In this document: positions 58,019 through 64,000 of the stretch, one piece after another
Numbering within the stretch: the first letter of the stretch is position 1
Layout: every line of letters starts with the position of its first letter
DNA from: an uncultured Myxococcales bacterium
GTDB lineage: Bacteria; Myxococcota_A; Polyangia; Polyangiales; Polyangiaceae
Assembly: GCA_937949945.1 (NCBI GenBank)
Contig: CALFEQ010000020.1
Location: 1 to 64,000, forward strand
Direction of reading: 5' to 3'
Length of the DNA stretch: 64,000 nt
Program-made: the position numbers and the translations under genes
Notes under the pieces: model-generated
What the model saw: only the letters and a program-made list of their open reading frames with translations
What the model was told of the DNA's origin: nothing
Databases searched by the model: none

Positions 58019-59842
58019 ATGACCACTGTGCTCCTCGCCTCGATAGGGCCCATTCAGGATTTCATTGCGACTGCGCGACGGTGCCGTGACCTCTGGTTCG
58101 GCTCAACGTTGCTGAGCGAGCTGAGTAAGGCTGCAGCGCTAGGCATCGTCGAAGTGGCCGGTGCCGGGTCAGGCTACGACGCACTCGCCTTTCCCACTGC
58201 GAATCGCCGGGCGGACCTCGAAAGGATGCGGGGGGTGTCGAACCTCATTCTCGCCCGTATTCCCGGCGACTTGGATGTGGCACGCCGTGCCGCGCAAGAG
58301 GGGGAGCGGTCCATGCGCGCGCGACTCGAAGAGATCACCGATCGAGCCTTCAAGGAGGTGGGACGTGGCGATCCGGATCGCGCGCGCCATTTCAAGGAAG
58401 ACATCGCACGTGCCCAAGTAGCCGACTTGATCGAGTACGTGTGGGTAGCGGTGCCCGAGCCGGCGGGGGAGGACGGCTACGCGATCGCGCGCCGACGCGC
58501 TCAGCACCTGTTGGCCGCGCGTAAGAACACGCGCATGTGGACCCAACCATCATGGGCCGCTGCTGGTGTCGTGAAATCTTCGCTCGATGGTGCGCGCGAG
58601 TCGGTGCTCGACGAGCGCTTGTTCGACAGGCCACGAGGGTCCGAAGCCCTTCCGGCAGAGGTGCGGCGGAGGCGCTTCGACTGGTACCGTGTCCACGGCG
58701 CGGAGCGCCTCTGCGGCGTTGGCCTTCTGAAGCGTTTCGGACGCTTCGAACACGAGGGCCAGTTCCGTGTCTTCAGCACCTCGCACGTGGCGGCATTGCC
58801 GTTCCTGGAGGGCCTCGAACGACAGATGCCTGCGACCGTCGAGCCGTACAATCGGCTCTGCGACGAGCTCGACGCTGTCGACCAGCGCATCATCGACGAG
58901 CTCGACGTCACGCCGCGTCGATCCGATCTCATCGGGAACATCGACGCTGGGATCTTCTTCCCCGGGCGACTCGACGAGCTTCTCGACGAGCTCGCCATCG
59001 ACGGCTCGAAACGCGAGCGAGCGCGGTCGGCCTTGGCGTCCTTCCTTCGTGGTCGGCCGGAGCCGATACCGTACTACGCGATCCTGATGGCGGACGGTGA
59101 CGGCATGGGCGCCGTCATCGACGCACAACGTTCATTCGAACAACACCGCACGCTCTCGGCGGCTTTGAACGCCTTCGCGGACCGAGCTCGCGCGATCGTT
59201 GAAGAACATCGCGGGCACGCCATCTATGCCGGGGGCGACGACGTGCTCGCGCTCTTGCCGATTCACACCGTTCTCGCGTGTGCGGCGGAGCTCGAAGCTG
59301 CGTTCACGACCGCCTTGGCGCCGTGGCGAAGCGGCGATGGAGGCGGAACGCTTTCGATTGGTGTCGCGCTGTCACACCACGTGGCCCCTCTCGACGGCGC
59401 GTTGGATATGGCGCGACACGCGGAGAAGGTCGCGAAGCAGCGTCCGGGGAAGAACGGCCTCGCGATCGTCGTGCACAAGCGTGGAGGAGCGCCGGTCACC
59501 GTGGCTGGAAGCTTTAGACGAGACGGCGGCGTCGTCGATGACCTCGAGCGCTTGATCTGGTTCTGCGCTTCCGACGCCGTTTCCGCCAAGGCAGGATACG
59601 AGCTGGGCGAGCTCGCTCGTCTCGGCGATCCCGACGTCGTCGCTGCAGAAGTGACGCGCGTATTGTTCCGCAAGAAGGCGGAGCGTGGTGCCTTCGATCT
59701 TGCCGAGGAAGTACGGGACGCACTCCAGCAACTCGTCAAGAAGCGCGGGGTTCAGTGGCTTGGAGACGCGCTCTATGTGGCGAAGCTCTTTGCCCAAGCC
59801 CGAGCGCTTGCAGCCCCGGCGCCCGAGAAAGGAGCTCAGTGA
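58019..59842 (+). CDS. cmr2: Type III-B effector large subunit Cmr2 (Cas10), HD domain absent
   Basis: A 607-residue Cas10. It begins directly with the first palm segment (LASIGPIQDFIATARRCRDL), so the N-terminal HD nuclease domain of longer Cmr2 proteins (about 870 residues in Pyrococcus) is missing. The second palm has the cyclase motif IYAGGDDVLALLP (GGDD, 405-408) preceded by ILMADGDGMGAVID. Cyclic oligoadenylate synthesis is therefore likely retained, while ssDNA cleavage is not. The C-terminal D4 helices follow (about 480-600). The stop overlaps the cmr3 start (TGATG). No ribosome site stronger than a weak purine run is seen at ATG 58019. Confidence 0.92.
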   Translation: MTTVLLASIGPIQDFIATARRCRDLWFGSTLLSELSKAAALGIVEVAGAGSGYDALAFPTANRRADLERMRGVSNLILARIPGDLDVARRAAQEGERSMRARLEEITDRAFKEVGRGDPDRARHFKEDIARAQVADLIEYVWVAVPEPAGEDGYAIARRRAQHLLAARKNTRMWTQPSWAAAGVVKSSLDGARESVLDERLFDRPRGSEALPAEVRRRRFDWYRVHGAERLCGVGLLKRFGRFEHEGQFRVFSTSHVAALPFLEGLERQMPATVEPYNRLCDELDAVDQRIIDELDVTPRRSDLIGNIDAGIFFPGRLDELLDELAIDGSKRERARSALASFLRGRPEPIPYYAILMADGDGMGAVIDAQRSFEQHRTLSAALNAFADRARAIVEEHRGHAIYAGGDDVLALLPIHTVLACAAELEAAFTTALAPWRSGDGGGTLSIGVALSHHVAPLDGALDMARHAEKVAKQRPGKNGLAIVVHKRGGAPVTVAGSFRRDGGVVDDLERLIWFCASDAVSAKAGYELGELARLGDPDVVAAEVTRVLFRKKAERGAFDLAEEVRDALQQLVKKRGVQWLGDALYVAKLFAQARALAAPAPEKGAQ

Positions 59843-60981
59843 TGACGACCTGGCTCATCGTGCCGAGGGATCCACTCGTCGTGCGGGACGGTCGTATCAA
59901 CGACGGCCGAAGCGAGAGTGCGACGTTGAGGTTTCCCGTGCCGTCGATGGTTGCGGGATGGGTGAGGACGCGCGTGGGCTCGTCCGAGCGTGGCTACTTC
60001 GCGTGTGACGATCTCGAGGATCTGAAGCGCTCGGCGATTAGAGGCCCTCTCCTCGTCCGGGTCGACGACGACGCGTCGACGTTTTTCGCACCGGCGCCGC
60101 GCGATGCCGTTTGGGGAGTGGATTCCGAGGGCCGCTCGGTCGTACACGCAATGCAAGACATCTCCACGGAGGACGCCGCAACTGACCAGGATCCCTTCGA
60201 GGGGCACTGGGTCGGCATGCCCCCGGGGTTCCGAGGCAAGCCACCGGCGAAGGTCCCGGCGTTGTGGTCGTGGTCCGCCTTCGAGCGGTGGCTCGTTGCG
60301 CCGCGTGAAGTCGAAGCAGGAGCGATCGAGGCGGAGGCCGTTGACATCGGGCACGACGAACGGATGCACGTTCGCATCGGTGAGACGGAAACGGCTGTCG
60401 AAGGAATGCTCTTCGGAACCACGGGCTTGGTCTTCGCGGACAAGGGAGGGGGTAACGGTCTGACTCCGCGACAGCTGGGGCTTGCGGTCGACGTCAGCAC
60501 GGACGCGATGCGCTCCCCGATTTCGATCAAGCCGGGAATCTTTCCGGCGGGGGGAGAGCGTCGCCTGGTGCGTTGGCAGCCATCGAAGACACCATGGCCA
60601 GGGCCCCCGGACGCCGTCGTGGCGCGTGTCCGGACGGGTGCTCGGTGCCGTATACGCGTCATTCTCCTCACGCCTGCGATCTTCGCCGAAGGATGGCGCC
60701 CGCGATGGCTCCTCGAGCAGCGCGATGGCGTGTCGGTTCGTCTTGTCGGCGCTGTCGTACCTCGGCCGGAAACAATCTCGGGATGGGACTTTGCCCGAAA
60801 CGAGCCCAAGCCGACGCGGCGCCTCGTTCCAGCCGGCAGTGTCTTCTTGCTCGAGCTCGACGGCGAACCTGAGGCGCGTTCGAGGTGGGTCAAGCGTATC
60901 TGGCTCCAGAACGTGAGCGACGACGAACAGGACCGACGCGACGGATTCGGTCTCGCATCCGTGGGAGTAGCCGATGGCTGA
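59842..60981 (+). CDS. cmr3: Type III-B Cmr3 (Cas5-like) subunit
   Basis: A 379-residue RAMP protein. ATG 59842 overlaps the cmr2 stop, with GAAAGGAGC upstream. Typical segments: LIVPRDPLVVRDGRINDG at the start (contacts the crRNA 5' tag), LRFPVPSMVAGWVRTRVG, GLTPRQLGLAVD and the C-terminal GWDFARNEPKPTRRLVPAGS followed by VFLLEL, plus a final GFGLASVG Gly-rich loop. In Cmr complexes it recognises the 5' handle and contacts Cmr2. Cmr3 and cmr1 overlap by eight bases. Confidence 0.9.
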   Translation: MTTWLIVPRDPLVVRDGRINDGRSESATLRFPVPSMVAGWVRTRVGSSERGYFACDDLEDLKRSAIRGPLLVRVDDDASTFFAPAPRDAVWGVDSEGRSVVHAMQDISTEDAATDQDPFEGHWVGMPPGFRGKPPAKVPALWSWSAFERWLVAPREVEAGAIEAEAVDIGHDERMHVRIGETETAVEGMLFGTTGLVFADKGGGNGLTPRQLGLAVDVSTDAMRSPISIKPGIFPAGGERRLVRWQPSKTPWPGPPDAVVARVRTGARCRIRVILLTPAIFAEGWRPRWLLEQRDGVSVRLVGAVVPRPETISGWDFARNEPKPTRRLVPAGSVFLLELDGEPEARSRWVKRIWLQNVSDDEQDRRDGFGLASVGVADG

Positions 60982-61897
60982 GAAGGTCTGGGCGGTAAGG
61001 AAGCCTGCTGAGAAGGTCGAGACTCGAACCTATCGCTTCTTGACGCCGGTGTTTGGCGGCGGTGTGGAGGGGCGGGGCGCAGGGAAACGTTACGACGAGC
61101 GCACGCCCGTCCGCGTGCCGAGCATCCGCGGACAGCTCCGTTTTTGGTGGAGAGCGTGTAACCCGCGCCGGATCACCGACTGGAAAGAGCTGCGCGAGGT
61201 GGAAGCATCGATCTTCGGTTCGGCGAGCCAGCCGGGGAACGTCTCGCTGACAGTCAAGAGCTCCACGAGCTACAAGAAGGTTGACATACGTAAAGCAAAG
61301 ATTGCGTATGGTGCCTTCCCGCTTCTGAACGAGGGGGCTGATACCCTGGAGACCTTCGACGGCACCTTCGAGCTTCACCTTCGATATCCGACCGACCAAA
61401 GGGCAAAGGACGTCCAGGCAGCGCTCTGGGGTTGGGCACATTTCGGTGGCTACGGTGGCCGGACCCGGCGAGGCTTTGGAGCGATTGAGCAGATCGAGCG
61501 GGGTGGCCTCCTGTCCATCGAAGACGGGTGGGATCAGTACGTTGGCGGAGAGCGTGTAAGCTGGCCGCATCTCGACCGCCAGCGCTCTGCCGTACTCGCG
61601 TCGTGCCCGGCATCTTCAGCCAAGACGGGACTCGACGCGCTCGGCGAGTTGCTCGAGCTCTACAAGGGCATTCGCCAAAAGCGATCGGGCCGACCCTACC
61701 GGCCAGAGCCCGACACCATTCGGCGCATCTTTCAGTTCATAAACCACAACAATCCGCCGAAGATGACGCTCGTTGCGGCGTCGGCGAAGCGCTTTGCCTC
61801 ACCGCTCATCCTCCGACCGCATCGACACCGTGACGGCGGTTTGGAGTTGCTCGCGCTGGCCTTGCGCCCTGGTGTCGTCGGTGAAGTGAGGCGGTGA
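60974..61897 (+). CDS. cmr1: Type III-B Cmr1 RAMP subunit
   Basis: A 307-residue RAMP protein that caps the 3' end of the crRNA complex. It starts MAEKVWAVRKPAEKVETRTY and has the Cmr1 landmarks FLTPVFGGGVEG, RVPSIRGQLRFWWRA (the GQLRFWWR motif is diagnostic) and WAHFGGYGGRTRRGFGAI, the last being the glycine-rich RAMP loop. The ATG overlaps cmr3 by eight bases. A visibly AT-rich stretch near 61280-61320 differs from the flanking genome. Cmr1 is slightly shorter than archaeal versions (about 340). Confidence 0.92.
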   Translation: MAEKVWAVRKPAEKVETRTYRFLTPVFGGGVEGRGAGKRYDERTPVRVPSIRGQLRFWWRACNPRRITDWKELREVEASIFGSASQPGNVSLTVKSSTSYKKVDIRKAKIAYGAFPLLNEGADTLETFDGTFELHLRYPTDQRAKDVQAALWGWAHFGGYGGRTRRGFGAIEQIERGGLLSIEDGWDQYVGGERVSWPHLDRQRSAVLASCPASSAKTGLDALGELLELYKGIRQKRSGRPYRPEPDTIRRIFQFINHNNPPKMTLVAASAKRFASPLILRPHRHRDGGLELLALALRPGVVGEVRR

Positions 61898-61931
61898 AGT
61901 GAGGCTCGAAGGGGCTCGAGGAGGTCCGACG

Positions 61932-62054
61932 GTGAGAACCAAGCTCACAGAGCAGGAGGCTCAAAGTCTCCAAGGGCTGGGCCTTGTTCGGAACGGCAAT
62001 GTGATCACGGACCCTCTCGAACTCGTTCTCGAAGCAGTTCGCGCCAAGCGCTGA
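61932..62054 (+). CDS. 40-residue hypothetical protein between cmr1 and cmr4
   Basis: A GTG start with AGGAGG seven bases upstream opens a frame of 41 codons ending TGA at 62054. The predicted product starts VRTKLTEQEAQSLQGLGLVR, continues with NGNVITDPLELVL and ends EAVRAKR: an amphipathic helix, a turn, a second helix. No family is recognised. The 212-base spacer between cmr1 and cmr4 is otherwise empty, while all other cmr junctions are overlaps. The strong ribosome site and helical periodicity are the only evidence; codon use cannot be judged at this size. Confidence 0.5.
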   Translation: MRTKLTEQEAQSLQGLGLVRNGNVITDPLELVLEAVRAKR

Positions 62055-62109
62055 TTAGAACCGGTAAGTCGCTCACTCCTCCGATTCGACCATCCGAAGG
62101 AGCTCTCTC

Positions 62110-62985
62110 ATGTCCAACGCTCGCCTCGTTCTCATCCACGCTCTGTCGCCGCTCCACTGCGGGACCGGTCAGGCCGTGAGCGGGATTGATCTTCCCATCG
62201 CCCGCGAAAAGCCGACAGGAATACCGCTCGTGCCGGGGTCGAGCATCAAAGGGGTGCTCCGAGCCCGCTCGGCCAGCGCCAAGCTCGGCGCGATGCACAC
62301 GGCCGTTTTTGGTCCAGAGACGCAGAACGCCTCTGATCACGCGGGTTCCGTCCAGTTCTCGGACGCGAATCTGGTCTTCCTGCCTGTGCGTAGCGTACGG
62401 GGAACGTTCGCGTGGGTCACGTCGACGTACATGCTCAAGCGTCTGGCTCGCGACGCACGAGAAGCAGGCATCGAGCTAGCGTTGCCCGCGGGGGCGCCCG
62501 TCGACGAACGTGCCTGGGTGACGAGCGACGTCCTGCAAGCGGATAAGCGTGTCGTCCTGGAGGACTTCGACTTCCAGGCGGAGAAGGTCGACCAGCTTCG
62601 CAAGACGGCGGAGACCGTTGCATCGTGGCTCTTCGATGACCAAGCCGACCGCGCCTTCTTCGCCGACCGCGTTTGTGTTCTCAGCGAGAACGTCGTGCGC
62701 ATCCTGCTCGACACGGCGATGGAGGTGTCCGCACGCATCCGGCTCGACGTGAACACGAAGACGGTCGACAAAGGCGCACTTTGGACGGAGGAGGCGCTTC
62801 CGATCGAGAGCATTCTTGCTGGTCTCGTGGTCGCCACGCCGGTGAAACCGCGCACGGGAGAGGCGCCGCAGCCGGCGGCGCTTCTCGATCACGTAACAGC
62901 GCTCACGGATGGCGTGCTTCAGATTGGTGGGAACGCCACCGTCGGTTGCGGGATGTGCCGCGTTCGCGTCAAGGGAGGGGCGTGA
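62110..62985 (+). CDS. cmr4: Type III-B Cmr4 (Cas7) backbone RNase
   Basis: A 291-residue Cas7-type RAMP protein that forms the filament backbone and cuts target RNA at six-base intervals. The family catalytic Asp is D27 in AVSGIDLPIAREK (same position as in Pyrococcus Cmr4). Other segments: HALSPLHCGTG, LVPGSSIKGVLR, GSVQFSDANLVFLPVRSV and a final LQIGGNATVGCG. AAGGAGC lies seven to eight bases before ATG 62110. Its stop overlaps cmr5 (TGATG). Confidence 0.93.
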   Translation: MSNARLVLIHALSPLHCGTGQAVSGIDLPIAREKPTGIPLVPGSSIKGVLRARSASAKLGAMHTAVFGPETQNASDHAGSVQFSDANLVFLPVRSVRGTFAWVTSTYMLKRLARDAREAGIELALPAGAPVDERAWVTSDVLQADKRVVLEDFDFQAEKVDQLRKTAETVASWLFDDQADRAFFADRVCVLSENVVRILLDTAMEVSARIRLDVNTKTVDKGALWTEEALPIESILAGLVVATPVKPRTGEAPQPAALLDHVTALTDGVLQIGGNATVGCGMCRVRVKGGA

Positions 62986-63371
62986 TGCAGACGCTCGAAC
63001 AACGTCGTGCCAAGCTCGCCTTCGAGCACGTTCAGGAAATCGCGAAGAGCGCGAGCACCGAGGACAAAAAAAAGTACGGGGCCATCGTTCACGCGCTCGT
63101 GCCCCTGCTTCGCTCTGCGGGGCTAGCGCAGTCGCTCGCGTTCGTGCAGTCGCGTTCGGACGCCCAGAAGAAGCTCATGTCGCATCTCGCGAGCCAGTTG
63201 CAGCGTGTCGACGGCGAGATCACGGACCCGCGCTCGTTGCTGGACCGCACGCTGAACGCTGATCTTCAGAGGTACATGCGCCTCACGAACGAGGCAATTG
63301 CATGTGCGACCTGGTACCGGCGGTTCGTGCAGGGGATCCTCGGAGTCGACGCAGCGGAGCGCGGTGAGTGA
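62985..63371 (+). CDS. cmr5: Type III-B Cmr5 small subunit
   Basis: A 128-residue all-helical small subunit lining the target RNA groove. It begins MQTLEQRRAKLAFEHVQEIA, includes KKKYGAIVHALVPLLRSAGL and ends with a helix containing TWYRRFVQGIL. Charged and Ala/Leu rich, as expected. It overlaps both cmr4 and cmr6 by TGATG. No known catalytic role in the family. Confidence 0.88.
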   Translation: MQTLEQRRAKLAFEHVQEIAKSASTEDKKKYGAIVHALVPLLRSAGLAQSLAFVQSRSDAQKKLMSHLASQLQRVDGEITDPRSLLDRTLNADLQRYMRLTNEAIACATWYRRFVQGILGVDAAERGE

Positions 63372-64000
63372 TGCCCGTATACAGCGGTCTTCGAAACGCG
63401 CTTTCCTTCGTCGAGAGGCTAGACAATCCCGGTCTACTTCTCGACAAGTGGTGCCCGGCACTCGGCGACCGAAAGGACGCTGACAACGAGCGGTACCGGA
63501 AGTGGCTTCGCGATGCGCAAGCGTCCGTGCCGGCGGGGTATGAGCGAGCATTCGCACGTCGCACGCAGGCGCTGCTCGGGTCGGGAAGTTGCTCGGGCGG
63601 GCTAGTGGTATCCGCAGAAGCGAGGGTGCAGGGCCGCATGATCGTGGGCATTGGCGCGGCGTCGGTTTGGGAGAACAACGTCGCGCTCCTGCGTCCTTGG
63701 GGGGTCCCATACATTCCAGGCAGCTCGCTCAAGGGCTTGGCAGCGGCAACGGCTCACCATGATGGGGAGGATGCTCGCTGGCGTCGTGGGGCCGTCGGAC
63801 GCGCCGGGGAGCCGAGTGGTGAATGGCACCGAGCGCTCTTCGGCGACAATGACAAGGCCGGCTCGGTGACGTTCCACGACGCCTGGTGGAAGCCGGAAGG
63901 GAAGAAGGTTCCGCTCGAGCTCGATACGATCACCGTCCATCATCCGGACTATTACGCCGGCAAGCGTCCGCCTTCGGATGCGGATTCCCCGAATCCCGTG
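63371..64000 (+). CDS. cmr6: Type III-B Cmr6 RAMP subunit, 3' end outside window
   Basis: 210 codons are visible before the window ends. It begins MPVYSGLRNALSFVERLDNP and contains SGGLVVSAEARVQG, PWGVPYIPGSSLKGLAAATA (the GSSLKG motif of Cmr6/Csm3-type RAMPs) and DTITVHHPDYYAGKRPPSD (the conserved HxPxYY of Cmr6). Cmr6 sits near the 3' end of the crRNA beside Cmr1. Overlaps cmr5 by one base pair of codons (TGATG). Any downstream cas6, CRISPR array or accessory gene would lie beyond the right edge. Confidence 0.9.
   Translation, partial: MPVYSGLRNALSFVERLDNPGLLLDKWCPALGDRKDADNERYRKWLRDAQASVPAGYERAFARRTQALLGSGSCSGGLVVSAEARVQGRMIVGIGAASVWENNVALLRPWGVPYIPGSSLKGLAAATAHHDGEDARWRRGAVGRAGEPSGEWHRALFGDNDKAGSVTFHDAWWKPEGKKVPLELDTITVHHPDYYAGKRPPSDADSPNPV

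Overview
The window reads as chromosomal DNA of a myxobacterium, most likely from the Polyangiales side (Sorangium, Labilithrix or Sandaracinus relatives). The reasons are the very high GC content with G/C-biased third codon positions, the many lipoprotein signal peptides, two membrane-anchored Ser/Thr kinases, an AgmX/PglI-type C-terminal domain, a MYXO-CTERM-like tail on a Cys-rich surface protein, and TPR/PEGA proteins. Genus is inference; no rRNA or tRNA is present to settle it.

Layout. 1-6.5 kb (minus strand): a five-gene envelope operon (LolA-like carrier, ABC ATPase, FtsX-type permease, DUF1302-like beta-barrel, TPR/PEGA protein cut by the window edge). 7-11.2 kb: a Cys-rich lipoprotein, a GFA-fold protein, a CAGCH haem lipoprotein and four small co-transcribed lipoproteins. 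11.3-16.9 kb: phosphonoacetaldehyde hydrolase, a Tim44-like/TPM pair, a DUF3634 protein, an exported peptide deformylase and a repeat-rich secreted protein. 17-18.7 kb: a frameshifted HNH endonuclease gene enclosed by two 82-84 bp near-identical inverted repeats that are themselves palindromic. 18.7-25.7 kb: a HEAT-repeat protein coupled to a secreted protein-arginine deiminase, an EEP nuclease, an Ig-like (HYDIN/ASH) lipoprotein and a TPR/PEGA protein. 25.7-33 kb: two Ser/Thr kinases around a large VIT/VWA/AgmX-tail/DUF2135 protein. 33-39 kb: a DUF4015 glycosidase, a DUF488 protein, and a translationally coupled purM-purN-desaturase-lipoprotein cluster. 39-50 kb: a Pro-rich anchored protein, an OmpA/TSP3 protein, the MYXO-CTERM surface protein, ffh, a CBM9-like protein and a TPR outer-membrane protein. 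50-56.5 kb: a Wzy-like ligase/polymerase converging with a Wzc-like tyrosine autokinase, then a lipoprotein.

56.7-64 kb holds the main accessory system, a type III-B (Cmr) CRISPR effector locus: a CARF/APE2256-like protein, then cmr2(cas10)-cmr3-cmr1-(40-codon ORF)-cmr4-cmr5-cmr6, with cmr6 cut by the right edge. Cmr2 keeps the GGDD cyclase motif but has no N-terminal HD nuclease domain. The usual logic is that target RNA binding turns on cyclic oligoadenylate synthesis by Cmr2, the Cmr4 backbone cuts the target RNA, and a CARF protein senses the signal. Here the CARF gene appears to carry a one-base frameshift. CARF and cmr2 have strikingly similar upstream boxes. Neither a CRISPR array nor cas6/cas1/cas2 lies inside the window. 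Parts of the cmr genes are visibly richer in A/T than the flanks, which fits horizontal acquisition.

Most remaining genes look like ordinary myxobacterial envelope and regulatory genes of unassigned role.
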